A stretch of DNA of 64,000 nucleotides, from contig JAHREC010000060.1 of NCBI GenBank assembly GCA_020081605.1, forward strand, positions 1 to 64,000, given 5' to 3'. The notes beneath the pieces are model-generated. The model saw only the letters and a program-made list of their open reading frames with translations. It searched no databases and was not told where the DNA came from. How positions within the stretch are numbered: the first letter of the stretch is position 1; each line of letters starts with the position of its first letter. Both the position numbers and the translations under genes were made by a program. Below, one piece after another: positions 12,186 to 23,505 of the stretch. The DNA comes from Albifimbria verrucaria (lineage: Eukaryota > Ascomycota > Sordariomycetes > Hypocreales > Stachybotryaceae).

Positions 12186-13715
12186 ATGGTTCAAAAGACT
12201 AAAACCGAAGAGATTCCCCAGAACTCGAGCGTATTTACTCGAAATTATATGAGTTGGAGAAAAGATTTATAGAAGATGATGCACGGTCCTCTAACACCCT
12301 GAGCGACGAGGAATTGCGAGCCTTGGCGAACTCCCGCCAAAAGTTGTTAGACAAACATCATGACTTCTTTACATATCAACATCCTTCTGATTCCCATGCT
12401 GTGAAGAAATTGGCTGCTGAATACGACATGCCGAAGCGTTTGTGGAAGCACGGCATTTACCCACCCTTGGAGCCCATGAGGGCAAACCTCCCAGGCTCTC
12501 TGGGCGCGATGGATGACTTCGTAGAAACTGCTCGCAACCTTATAACTCGCCTGCGCGAGGAGTTTCCGGATTTTGAAGAAATGTGGATGGCATACCTTGG
12601 CAATCTCGCCAGATACAGTATGGCTATGTTTTACGATACACCGGTTGGGGAAGAATGGAGAAAAAGTCGTGGGGTTTTTACAGTGAAGCATTCGAGAAGT
12701 TTCCTACAAATGGGGAGCTCCTCTATCACATGGCTGCATTAGCCTATCCGAACGCCCTACAGCAGCTCTTTTATTACAACAAATCTCTCTACGTTTTTAA
12801 TCCTTCCCTCGTCGCAAGAGAGAGCATTAAGAATGTGTTCGTCCTTGCTCATGGAAATACAAATCGCCCCCAGAAATTGACGCAGCTTTTGTTTTGGTCT
12901 TTGAGATTTTTTTCTTGGGCCGCCGCCAAGAGCAGCTCGAGCCATCAATCGCCAACTTCCTTCGCTTACTAGCGAATGACCAAGTGACGAGCACAGAGAA
13001 GAGGCGGTCAGAAATAGGGCAAGTGCTGCTTGTAATCATTCCTTCATTTCATTGCTGACTTTACTAGTTACTGGATCGGTATCTCCCTTGGATGCCTACT
13101 CTTCAAATATGGTTCTGCCTCCGATGTCTTAATGAGAGCGATTCATCCGCGCCCAGATGAGACGGTCGGTTTGACGGTCAGCAGTACTGTGACCGAGAGA
13201 GCGCCTGAAGCCTTGTTCAACAAAGCAATAGATTTCTTCATGAAGATCACCACCCTTTGTCTTGGGCAGCCTAGTCAAATCAACAAACTTACTTACTTAC
13301 ACACTATCCTTGTGTTTCTCGCACATATGACCAAATATACCACGGCCATTGTACATCTAAAAGGCGGGTTTCCATGGCATCTCATGGCGAAGATGTTAAA
13401 TGCGATCATCCAACTTGGTAGAATGAAGCCTGATCTAGAGTTTCCATGCCACCACACTGAAAACGGGCAGCAACGCCCGCTTCCTGAGGATTATGCTCTG
13501 CAAGGTCTGGTATGGTTGGCGGCGGATTACTTCCCTCGGGCTACTTCGAGAACAACAGCGTCAAGGGGTGCGAGAAGTATGTTGAATCTCCACGCATGAA
13601 CATTACACGATGTAAGCGACTATTGATGCTGGGTTTAAGGATTGCTGAATCTCGCAGTGGGCTGAATTGGGATGAAGCTACGTGTTTATTCCTCGTCGAT
13701 CCGAAATCAGATTGA
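12186..13715 (+). CDS. Est1-type DNA/RNA-binding domain protein, frameshifted
   Basis: The family shares the 14-3-3-like/TPR fold of telomerase factor Est1 and the NMD factors SMG5-7. Fungi carry several poorly studied members, so telomere or RNA-decay roles are inference only. Visible hallmarks are RLWKHGIY, a helix with LGNLARYSMAMF, ELLYHMAALAYPNALQQLFYY, the ARESI motif, and a following block with YWIGISLGCLLFKYG. ATG at 12186 starts MVQKTK. An intron probably lies between about 12990 and 13065 (acceptor TTTACTAG). At least four single-base losses shift the frame: the A run near 12198-12203, the A run near 12662-12667, the C run at 12867-12871, and the C run near 13531-13535. With these allowed for, one continuous family-like protein of about 490 residues results. 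It converges on the M16 peptidase gene. Confidence 0.75.
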
Positions 13716-14118
13716 ATCAACATAAAACCCGAGAGCTTACATCCATGGCCTCTGTGAGGTCCACTGCCCTATGAATTACACAAGTAATCAGGACAAGTCG
13801 CTAATGAGGGTGGAATTGAGTGAATATACAAGGCAACCATCAATCAAATAGCTCCTGCTCTTCGCTTGGACTAGCAGTCTTGATCATGCACCAACTTCAC
13901 AAACAGCCAATTGGGCATTGGATGAGTGTCTTTGCATTTCACACTGTATTATCCAGGTGCACATTGACGAACGACGCATCGTTTCGTTCCTGGCTACCTC
14001 AGCCACGCTGACGGAACCCTCGTGGTCTATGTGCCCAATATCATTGGGGTCACTCGCCATCTTATATGGTTCAGTGTTGGGGTTGTAGTCGAGATGTCGA
14101 ATCTGGTCTTATCTAACT
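13716..14118. other. convergent intergenic spacer
   Basis: About 400 bp between the tail-to-tail Est1-type and M16 genes, expected to hold both 3' ends and polyadenylation signals. No feature is distinct enough to call. Confidence 0.5.
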
Positions 14119-17100
14119 CTAGCCCTCATAGTCCAATTTTTCCTCCTTCCTCTCCTTCCTCCCCTCACTGCCGGCTTTCAGACCAAAGTCGTCGTGGAAA
14201 TCGCTGAGCTGCTTCACAGTCGTCTTGTATCCCATATCCTTGAAAGATCTCTCCATGCCCTGCGAGAATGTTAATTGTCTTTTTCTGTACCATTCTTCAA
14301 TATGCCCAATCTGAAATAGCAATACTCACCTCTGTTATCAATTCTCCGCATGTGGCTACGATGTTGCTCGTTCCTGGAGCAAACACAGGCATGATCATCT
14401 CCTCATAATTCTCTTCATTTCCTCCGGGTCGACGTTCCTGATGGTCGCCATCATCTGCTTGGGCCAGTCCTTGGGCAGATCCCTGATGACCTGCACGACA
14501 AAGTTCTGCTGCGCCGCAGTTTCCATTGTAGCTTGCTCCTCGGCGAACATCAGAATAATCTGGCCGATGGCTCCCTCGAGCAAGTGCTTGTCAATCTCGA
14601 TCTCGCCCTCGGCAACCTTGCGGACGATCTCTCGTGAGGCATTGATGGCCTTGGAAGCATCTGGAGAGCGGTAGACATGGTAAGACAGTGCACCAGACTC
14701 AAGATCTGGTGAGAAGTACGAGCTATAAGCATATCCGGTTCCACGAACAGCGTTCCACAGAGGTCCTTCCGGTGACTGAAGGTAACTGATGACGGTCATG
14801 AGTACAGGCAACGCCTTGTCCCGGAGGTCTGTGATTCCCTTGGCCGTGCTGATGGAGTAAGAGCTATCCAGAGTGGTCATGGGGACGATTGTCACGCCAG
14901 CCTTTCCGGGGCTCTCTCCCTCCTCGTTCAGCAGGCTTGACGGCTTGGTGATCTTGATAAGCTCGTCTGTCTTGGTCAGATGCTGGGTCAGTGGCTTCCA
15001 TGTCACCACTGGGTCCGGCAAAGTGGACAGCTTGGTCGCAACAAGTAGACGCATGTTCTCAAACTTGAACAGGGAGCTTCGGACCTCGTTGCACCAGCCT
15101 ACCACCTTCTCCGGCTCGTGCTCAAGCAGCTTCTTGAGGCACTTGAGGTACACGGCTTGAACGAGAACCCGCTTAGCATAAGTCAAACAAGAGTTCTTCA
15201 AATGGATGGCGCTGTCGATTTCGCTGGCCATTGCACGTCCATCACGTTTGCATTCAGGAATACCTGCCATGGCCTTGGAGACAGCAGTCTTGAGTCGCTG
15301 AGGGTCGAAGACAGAGTCAAACATCATCGTTCGGATCCAGTTGACTGCAGCAGCATACTTCTCAGGCTCGACCTGGAACTGAATCATGATGCCGTCCGGA
15401 TCTCCCAGAACTTCGGCTCCGCCGAGGCCATAGCTGATGGTATCCTTCTCCAGCTCCATGACAACCTGCTCAAAGTTGATGAGGTTGCCGTCCCGCATGA
15501 TGTGGGTGTTGAAGAAGTTGTCGCTGAAAATCGGCATCAAAGGCTTCAGGTCCTTGGGAACCCCGGATGTTCCCAAATGAATGGTGATGTGCACAAAGTT
15601 GGAAGGGATGTCTTCGAATTGGAAGAAAGGCTCAACGTCTGTCTTGGGTACTGAGTCGATAAACTTCTGGGCCTTGCCTGCAGGTACGCCGACCTTGCGG
15701 CCTTGGCCGGTGCGAGCAGTGTCAGACTCAATGAAGTGAATAGACTCAATTTCAGGAACCTTCCAGTGCTCAATGAGCTCTTTGGGAATGGGCTCATCGT
15801 TCTTGAGCTTGGCGGCCTTCAGGCGTTCACCCAGCTTCGCCAAGCCCTCAGGGCCAAGTTCTTCCTTGCGTTTGGCGATACGAGCCTCCTCAGCGGCCTT
15901 GAGATCTGTGGCCATTTGGAGAGAGGGCTTTCCGAGGACAGAAACATGGTGAGCGTCGGCCATCCACTTGCTCAGGAATGCTCGCCACTCCTCGTCCGTC
16001 CACTTCTCTAGGACATCATATTCACCCAAGCTCTCAAGCTCACGGAGAGATGATCCATCATGCTTTCCGAAAAGGAAGTCTGAGATGATGTTTGTGGCAT
16101 AGAAGGACTCGGAGGATTCGGCATGGAACTTGACCTGACGTTTCTTTCGGCGGATGCACTCTCGCATGTATTCCATGTCAATGGGCTTGGATGCAACTTC
16201 TTTCAAAAGTTCAATGAGTCTCTTCTCCACAGACTCGAGCTTTTCGGTGGCGACACCGGTAGGCCGCAGCCAAATGACCGAGTTTGGTCGTGAGTCCCAC
16301 CAGTACGAGATGGAGCTGGCGAGCTCTTCCTTCTCGACCATTGTGTTCTCCAAAATCGATACCGAAGAGCCACACAGGTACTTCAGCAAGATATCGAGAG
16401 CAGAACAGGCGATGAGGTCGGTGCAGTTGGGTCCAAAGAAACCAACAAGAATCTGACCCACCGATTCGTCTTCTTCGGGAAATTCAGCCACGGTGAGAGT
16501 ACTCTCCTTTAAGGGAGGAGGCTGGACCGAGTCAAGCCAAGGCCTATTTATTTAGCAAGTGCAGAATCAAGACCGATCGGTATACATACCTCTTGAAAGG
16601 GGAGTCGAGCGAGGGGATATCGTCCTTGATGCTCTCCTCGAACTCTTCGAGGATCTGGAGCATGTTGTTCTCGTCAACCTCACCAACGATGACCAAACAC
16701 AAGTTGCGAGGCTGGTACATGTCACGGTGGAATTCTCTGATGCGTTCTGGGGTCGAAGACGCGCAGCGCCTCGATCATGCCGCCAGTTTCATAGCGGAAA
16801 CCCACGTCGGCGGGGTAGAGAAGACGACGGGCCTTGAGGTCCATGATTTCTTCGCTGCAGGACTGGACATCCTGCATCTCCGAGTATACAACGCCGGCGT
16901 CATTTCCTCACCGTCAACGTGCCACACCTCGGTGATGATGGCCTCGTCGGTAATGGTGGGGAGGAGAATGTGCTCGAGGTAGACGGGAAGGATCTGAGCG
17001 AAACCATCCCAACCAGCCGTCTCCAGAGTATAAGCAGTGTGGTCGGTGGCAGTCCAGGCATTGGATCTGGAATGGGCACGGGAAGATAATTTGTCCAGCA

Positions 17101-17346
17101 GGCCTTTGTAGCGGTAGTTCTTGGAGCCCATGAAGATCAAGTGCTCCAGGGTATGCGGGGCACCAGAGTCATAGAAAATCTCAGTGGCCAGAGTGAAGTA
17201 GCCATTGACCTTGGGACCCTGGCGGTTGGCCACGATGACCCGCATACCACTGCGCTCAGAGACGTACTGAGTGGTGGTGCATGGTGCGTAGTCAATGATG
17301 AAACTTTGGAGCTTCCGAAACGATGATACGGGGCCTGAGAAAGCAT
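14119..17346 (-). CDS. M16 zinc metalloprotease (YOL098C type), frameshifted
   Basis: This matches the large fungal M16C/presequence-protease-like family, about 1030 residues, cytosolic or mitochondrial, degrading short peptides. The inverted zinc motif HxxEH is intact as APHTLEHLIFMGS (about 17135-17160), followed by RYKGLLDKLS, TATDHTAYTLETAGW, and the second domain opening EFPEEDESVGQILVGFFGP. The C-terminus reads MGYKTTVKQLSDFHDDFGL. Introns fit at 16544-16589 and 14260-14329. ATG at 17346 gives MLSQAPYHR. Frame breaks occur near 17316 (TTTC run), 16903-16907 (A run), 16752 (one extra base) and 14398-14402 (G run); three are losses, one a gain. The 2.1 kb middle frame is uninterrupted. 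The 5' end is duplicated at 22.5 kb. Family assignment is firm; functionality is not. Confidence 0.82.
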
Positions 17347-17741
17347 GTCGTTCGAGGTGAGAGGCACAATACTTTTAAGGTCCCTACGAAGAGAGCTGTT
17401 AGAACAAGTACATGCTATTGAACCAGCGTCAGTAAGAGTTGAATACGGCCACGGAGTCTTATTTATGAGGGTGGTTGTCAAACACGAGCGATTACCGCGT
17501 GGTGGGGATTGAATTCTCAGTAAATGTCACACTCCCCACCTGTAGATATTGTGACCTTGGGCTTGACTTGTCGGACTGCGAGACCAGTAGGTGAGCAGAT
17601 GTAAGATAAGTGTTCTAGGAGGTGAGAGAAGAGAAGGGTGGAGAGGAAAGAAAAGAAAAAGAAAATCATTCACAGGCTTAGTCATGGTTGTGCCACGAGT
17701 ATGCAAAGAAAGCACAGGTGTTTATACGCTCCAACGGGGGC
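17304..17741. repeat. dispersed repeat D, copy 1 (M16 5' end and upstream)
   Basis: The first ~40 bp of M16 coding sequence plus about 390 bp upstream reappear at 22523-23025 in the same orientation, roughly 85 percent identical. The shared segment ends with GTATGCAAAGAAAGCACAGG. Beyond that the two loci diverge: here it runs into the MFS fragment, there into repeat B. Confidence 0.8.
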
Positions 17742-17756
17742 GATAATCAACCGCGT

Positions 17757-18225
17757 TTGTTGTCGTCAGATAGATTTTTGGGGGCTGGCTTGTGATGTCC
17801 CGAGCATCTATGGTTCCATAGTTGGTTCCATAGTTGGTTCTATAGTTGGCTCCAGAGTTGCCACCCTGAAGCCTTTGGCCTTCTGGAGAGATGACGGTCC
17901 AGGAAACAGCGAGGAGACGTAACCGACCACTTGTCTCCATGTGTATCCTGACGCTTGTCCACCGCAAGCGTTTCCTCGAGGAACAAAAGACCAACAACGA
18001 TGCCGATGAGGAGGATACCTGCACTGATTAGGTTGGGCAGGAGGTATGGGTAGGTATGCCAGATGCTGCCATTGGGGAATATCTGCGGATAGAGTATGCA
18101 TGGGCGGGTAGAGTGGCCTCCGATAATGCTGCCGACGACCGATCTGATACGCGTTGATACGCGTCGGTGCGCTGCTTTCATCAATGCCATCAAGCAGCAA
18201 CAGACCCCAGGCTCCACACTATATC
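17757..18225 (-). pseudogene. partial MFS transporter copy
   Basis: About 450 bp is close to 90 percent identical to the middle of the MFS gene (about 8262-8735). It encodes the blocks YPYLLPNLISAGILL, GIVVGLLFLEET and the NYGT repeat. Only three 12-bp units remain, against five to six in the longer gene. Exon ends and the rest of the transporter are absent, and the reading frame is interrupted by indels. It is a truncated segmental copy, not a gene. It is joined on one side to M16 upstream DNA and on the other to an unrelated open frame. Confidence 0.85.
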
Positions 18226-18668
18226 TGGAAGTCCCCGGAAATAGGAGAGACGGTCGAGTGGACGGGCTTGTCGGTGAAGCGGCCAAGAGACTCGAAGATG
18301 AAGCGGCTGTGGATGGAGAGCTGCACGGGCATGCTCAAGGTGGGGAGGAGGTGGGAGTTTGGGTTGGCACGTGGGAGCACCTCGTTCATTGAGGAGCTGG
18401 ACAGTGACCGCGCCGGTGATCGGTCACTGGTCCAGATAGGGTCGATCTTCTTCTTGAGGACTGTCGCCATGAAGGTCGGCAGGAGACTGAAAGCTAAACT
18501 TGCTGTGGTGAAGACCAAACTCGCGGACCAATAATGGCGGTGCTTCCATGGCTCAGTGAGCTGGACAGCTCCTGTCGATGGACATGCTCGCATGGCCTTT
18601 GTCTGGCTGGCCATGATCGCTTCTCTTGTAGTTGGGATATTCATCGAAGGACGATATGGGGCTTCCAT
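18219..18668 (-). CDS. hypothetical protein, one membrane segment
   Basis: An ATG-initiated frame of 149 codons (MEAPYRPSMNIP...) contains one likely membrane helix (ASLVFTTASLAFSLLP) followed by a Ser/Pro-rich tail. I recognise no family. Upstream in the same frame are Pro-Thr repeats from a hexamer microsatellite. The stop lies at the edge of the MFS fragment, so the frame may have been cut short by the joining of that segment. It could equally be non-coding. Confidence 0.35.
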   Translation of the reverse strand: MEAPYRPSMNIPTTREAIMASQTKAMRACPSTGAVQLTEPWKHRHYWSASLVFTTASLAFSLLPTFMATVLKKKIDPIWTSDRSPARSLSSSSMNEVLPRANPNSHLLPTLSMPVQLSIHSRFIFESLGRFTDKPVHSTVSPISGDFQI

Positions 18669-18715
18669 AGTTGCTGCCGGAGGAGCCAAAGGCGCAGCGG
18701 CTCTTTGGCACGTCG

Positions 18716-18746
18716 GGGGTGTTGGTGTTGGTGTTGGTGTTGGCGC
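18716..18746. repeat. GGTGTT hexamer microsatellite
   Basis: About four copies of GGTGTT in a row, coding Pro-Thr or Gly-Val dipeptides depending on strand. Confidence 0.85.
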
Positions 18747-19704
18747 TGGTATTTGTTGAGGCGGGTTGCCCAAGGAAACTGCGGCAGCGACAGAGCAGGA
18801 GGGACGTCTAGTTGTTTCTCAGAGCCGGGTATGCGCATAGTTGCGACCCATTGACATGTCGGGAGGTGCTCGAAACTGGTCGGCGGCCCTGGGGGCCTAT
18901 TATGCGAGGTAGTGCGGGAGCGTGCTCTTCGTATGAAGGAGCGAATGCCATTACGAGAGGCCGGGGATGCTGCCTGCTTTTGTCCTGCTTATGGTGACGA
19001 TGTTATTGTTGCTGTCGGCGTTGAAATCTTGTTGATGGATTGGATCAAGAACAAGCGAGAAAGGGATGGTGGGATGATGGATATATTTAGTAGGGGCTTG
19101 ACGAAGTGAGTGCTAAGGATGCGATAAACACAAATTCATCCCAGTTCGTAGACTGGTCGTGAACGAACACATCGCCAGGAATCAGCATTGGGCGCGCCGG
19201 GGTGGATCTACGCGGCGTCGACACTAGAATCCTGGTTCATTACATATTGTACGCGCGGATCCACCAACATGAATTCAGCATCCTTAGGTGAATGTTTCGG
19301 CCCGCCAAAGCATCTTTGAACTCCTCGCGTCATTTACCCACCTCGTCTGCGCTGCAGCGAGCTTTGTTGACCCCTGCCGCCTGTAGCCCATCACTGACTG
19401 TAACGCCAAGGGGTATGAATGACGGAGCTATGTCCCCGGCTAGCGGCAAGGATCTACTCACATCGCACGCGCGCCACATCTTTGGTGCAATAAGTTATTA
19501 CTCAGGGATTCTTAGCACCCCTTACCATCAGCAAAACACCAAGTCAAACACTCTCACAACACCCTCAATTGCCACATCATTTGCTCAACCGCGAGTAGGG
19601 TGGTCCCCTTCCCTGCTCCAAAAGAAAAAAAATCAAATTCATAAAATAAAATAAGAAAAAATAAGAAGAATACAGTCTATATTTTCCACGTCACAACATA
19701 CAAG

Positions 19705-21675
19705 ATGTTATCCGAACAAGGTGACGGAAGATCGATCAAGCAATCCCAAGGTCCGTCTACCTCGACCTCGCAAGCTGCTGCTGAAGGCCCATCCTGCCAG
19801 GAGACCGAAGTGCAGATCAAAAAGCCAACCCAGGATAAAGAAGAACTCGAGACCACTTCGCAATCACCACCTAAATCCCCGAGGCAATGCGAGTCGGCAG
19901 CCAGGGCGGCAGCTTCTGAGCCCGCTCCTCTGTCCCGACAGCCATCACACAGCTCAGCAGCATCAACACCTGCGAGCGAGACTGTTCCAGAACTTCACAA
20001 CGGGCCATTCTCAGCCCCTCAAGCCCGGCCCGTTGAGCCACCCGTCACAAGGGCCACACTAAGTGAGCTCGATGTGTCCAAGATCCTTCACAATCCCAAA
20101 CTCCGACACGACATCAACTTTGACCCCGCGCTACACTTCAGACCGAACCTGGAGGGCGAGAAGGGCCGACGCAAGCAGGACAGGGCCAACCAGTTCTGGA
20201 ACGCGCTGAAGGCAGAGTTGATTGAGTTTGTGACGGACCGACCTAGCTTTTACGAAAAGCATGGACACAGCGACGACTGGACTCTTCCTGCTCTTCTCAA
20301 GGCTGTCAAGGACATCATTCAGACCCTGGTGTCCCAGCCCGACCGTCAGTTCCTCGACGAGTGTCTTAATGTGGAGCTCCTTCTGCAACAGTTCCACAAA
20401 GGTATCGCAGATCTGGAGAAGCTCGCCTCATGGCTGTCACGCTTTCTCAAGTCTCGCTGCGCTCCTATGCGTGATAAGTGGATTGACACCATGTACAACC
20501 AGCTCAGCAATGGCAACCGCCAGGGCGACATGGATCTGCTCGTCACTGGTATGCGCAGTCTTCTGAGTGTGCTTGAGGCGATGAAGCTCGATGTGGCCAA
20601 CCACCAAATCCGCTGCCTGAGGCCCGTCTTGATTGAGGACACCACTCACTTTGAGCAGAAGTTTTTCTACAAGAAGATTCAGTCACGCAAGCTGGAAATC
20701 AGCACGGCTATGCAGTGGTACCGAGAGGCCGACCTCCGATACTCGGGAAGTGTTGGCCATGCTTCGCATTCTTTTGGCGAGATGGGTGTATTCTTTGAGG
20801 CGCTCTCACGGCTAATACTGCCTTCAAACGCCGAAAAGCGACTGCCGAGCACGTTTCAATTTGACGAGGAGCGTATGATGAAGTTACGATCAGATGCCAT
20901 TGACGCCGTGAACCTGGATATCTGCATGCGCATGTACGTGAATCTGGAGCGTATCGGACGCTTCAACACTCTGCCCATGTTTGGTAACCACAACCTCGAG
21001 GACGATGCATCAAGCACGAGTGGAGAGTTCGATTTTGACACCCCACCTGCTACTTCTCGCCCCCGAGCTTGGCCTCCAGCCCCGCTGGCTCTCAGTGCTC
21101 CTCTCCCAAATCTTCACTGGTGCTTCCATCATACGTGACGCCTGATCATGGCGAGTCCAAGGCTAAGGCCCGCAACGTTTACAACTCACTGGTAGCACTG
21201 ATGCAATCCGCTCCCCGGCATCGAGGCAATCTTCTCGCTGGGAGTCCATGGCCTCCTCTGTGGCTTTGCAGATCTTCCGATTCACCAACGCACCATCTGA
21301 GATGCTCCTGTCTTCGAGGAGAAGCTGACTTCTAACTTGTGCGACGTCACCTCGCCCATTTACCAAGAGATGGAGCAGAACTTCCACAACCGATTCATGG
21401 TCAAGCTGGGCAACCGGGTTCGCGACCTCAAGGTGCTCTCTGGTGTTGGTCTCTTCTCTGTTGCCACGGGTGACCGTGTCCAGGCCAGCAGCCAGTCGGG
21501 CCGTGACGGGGAGGACGACGCCTTACTACGCGATTCGCAGGAAGAGGAAGGCATCGAAGACATGGCCACGCGCCTTGCTCACCTCGGCATCCTGCACTGG
21601 AGGGTATGGGCTCAGCTAGTGTATGCTGGTGATATTGGCCAAATGTCTCTGGATGTCACTCCCTCTCAAATCTAA
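19705..21675 (+). CDS. SOK1: Tcp11/Sok1 family protein, frameshifted
   Basis: The family is named for mouse T-complex protein 11 and yeast Sok1, which suppresses loss of protein kinase A; the molecular role is unclear. After a Ser/Pro/Gln-rich disordered N-terminus (about 120 residues) comes the fungal hallmark LRHDINFDPALHFRPNLEGEKGR, then a long helical Tcp11 domain (FWNALKAEL, QQFHKG, IRCLRPVLIEDTTHFEQKFF, WYREAD). ATG at 19705 follows an A-rich leader. The main frame runs 477 codons, then three single-base losses shift it at 21060-21064 (C5), 21213-21216 (C4) and 21313-21314 (TT). Each step moves the frame by minus one, and allowing for them gives a continuous tail through NLCDVTSPIYQEMEQ to the stop at 21673. 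No intron was needed. The symbol follows the family, not proven orthology. Confidence 0.8.
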
Positions 21676-22522
21676 GACAAGACATCCCTTGAAGATGGGT
21701 CTTTCCCTTCTATCAGCCAGAAAAAGTCTCGCGTGGCTGCCCTTCTGCATACTCTTCTATACCCAGTGTTCTGCTGTGGACTGTGAACCCCTGACCGATA
21801 TTGACTACCGATCAGTGGGCGATGGAAAAGGAGGTTTCAGACATCGTCAGCAGTGCTATTCCTCACTACAATCCTTTAGTTACGCCTAGGTGCGCCACGT
21901 CTTTTAGACATCAACTGACTCGATTTGTCAAATCGAATGTTGTCATCTCCTTTTCGCCTAGACTACATCATTGCTGCGACTCTGGTTGATCGTTAGTCGA
22001 TTGGCTTTTTGGAGTGTAGTGTTCTGAGACCTCCCTCCATTCGTCAGCTGATGCATCACCAGCTGGGGATATGAAGATTCATCGGACTGGGTTGTTTTTC
22101 TAATACTGTGCCGCAAGGCGTTACTTACTATCTCACCAAAGATACGACTACTGGCTCTACCTACCATGGACACATTCTATGCACCAAATCTACATATTCA
22201 CGTAGCATGGGCTATGACATATTCATAAATCGTCGAATCTCCTTGCTGCGTATAAGCTGTAGCTTGAGAATTCTGAACTTTGTAACTTCTTTTCATTTTG
22301 GAATGGAGCTGGAAGCTCTTACCTCAGTGCAAGCTTGCGCTGTCTGCATTGTCTGAACAGAGTGGAAGTTGGTTTAAGGTGGTTGGTTTGGATTGCTAAG
22401 GTGCAAGGGCCGAGTCTCGAGACCTGTGTGGATGGAAGCTTGTATATATATCTGTTTTGAGCGTTATAGATGCTTCACTTACACTTCGAGCGGGACAGAT
22501 GGTCGAGACCTTATTGTGAGAT
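21676..22522. other. intergenic, no gene seen
   Basis: About 850 bp downstream of the Tcp11 gene. Short frames only, no motif recognised; the 3' end of that gene should lie in the first part. Confidence 0.5.
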
Positions 22523-23025
22523 TTTGGAGCTTCGAAACAACAATTCGGGGGCTGAGAAGGCATGTCGTTCGAGGTGAGAGGCATAATACTTTTGAAGTCC
22601 CTACGAAAAGAGCTATTAGAACAAGTGGAGGCTATTGAACCAGCGTCAGTAAAGCTGAATGCGGCCACGAAGCCTTACTTAGGAGAGGGATCGTCAAAGA
22701 CGAGCGATTACCGCGTGGTGGGAATGAAATGCCCAGCAAGTATCACACTCCCTAACAGTCAATGTAGATATCGTGATCTTGGGCTTGACTTGCCGGGCTG
22801 CAAGACCAGTTGGGTGAGCAGATGTGGGATAAACGTTGTGGAACACAAAGGTATTGGCATACAGTGCGTGAAAATGGCAAGCAACGAACAAAATAGATCA
22901 GTAGCAGGGGACGGAAGAAGAAAAAGGTAAAGGTAGAAGGACAAGGAAACTATTCACAGACCTGGTCATGCCTGTGTCACGAGTATGCAAAGAAAGCACA
23001 GGGGTTTATACGCTCCAGAGGTAGA
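22523..23025. repeat. dispersed repeat D, copy 2 (relic of M16 5' end)
   Basis: This copies the start codon region of the M16 gene (minus strand, MPSQPP in place of MLSQAP) and the upstream DNA found at 17304-17741. Coding similarity stops within about 40 bp of the start, so it is a relic without the enzyme. It passes directly into repeat B copy 2, making a composite block of about 980 bp. Confidence 0.8.
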
Positions 23026-23026
23026 A

Positions 23027-23505
23027 GGTATTGACTGGCTTGTGTGCCAACTGGGACCTCCCGTGAAAGAGTGGAATGAGCAATATGATCTTCGCTTACA
23101 ATACTTCAATCCCTCTGTCCCGGGCAAGCATTTTTCAGTTTCTAGGCTGCTGTCGAGCATCAATGTTAGTCGGAACACGAGGAAGGTTGTGGTTCCGCAG
23201 TTGTCGCCGCGGGGGCCGTTGAAACAAGGTTGGCTTGACACTAAGTGTCACGAACGTGAGGGGCATCATGGTCGGCGGAGCCGGTATGTTGTCAACTGGA
23301 TTATGCAACCAGGACCGCCGCCTCTGCAACAGAATCGCGGTGGCTTTTTGTTGCTCCTAGTTGTTTTACAGTTGTACCCTGCGACGGGTACTGGGACAGG
23401 AGACTGCGATGTTGAAGCTCTGCTGTCCTGTGCCATGAGGTATAGACTCAGCTCAGTAGCGAATAAGTTTCGTGTAGAAAGCTGAACCGCCCGCCCAATT
23501 TGTGG
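23027..23505 (+). repeat. dispersed repeat B, copy 2
   Basis: Counterpart of 6264-6783, same orientation. A 166-codon frame crosses this copy, but it is interrupted in copy 1, so protein conservation is not supported. Confidence 0.75.

Noticed and set aside
15118..15654. 178-codon plus-strand frame
   Set aside because: It is antisense to the intact middle of the M16 protease gene and has no motif of its own.
22985..23485. 166-codon plus-strand frame
   Set aside because: It crosses repeats D and B; the matching frame at 6264-6783 is interrupted, so no protein is conserved.
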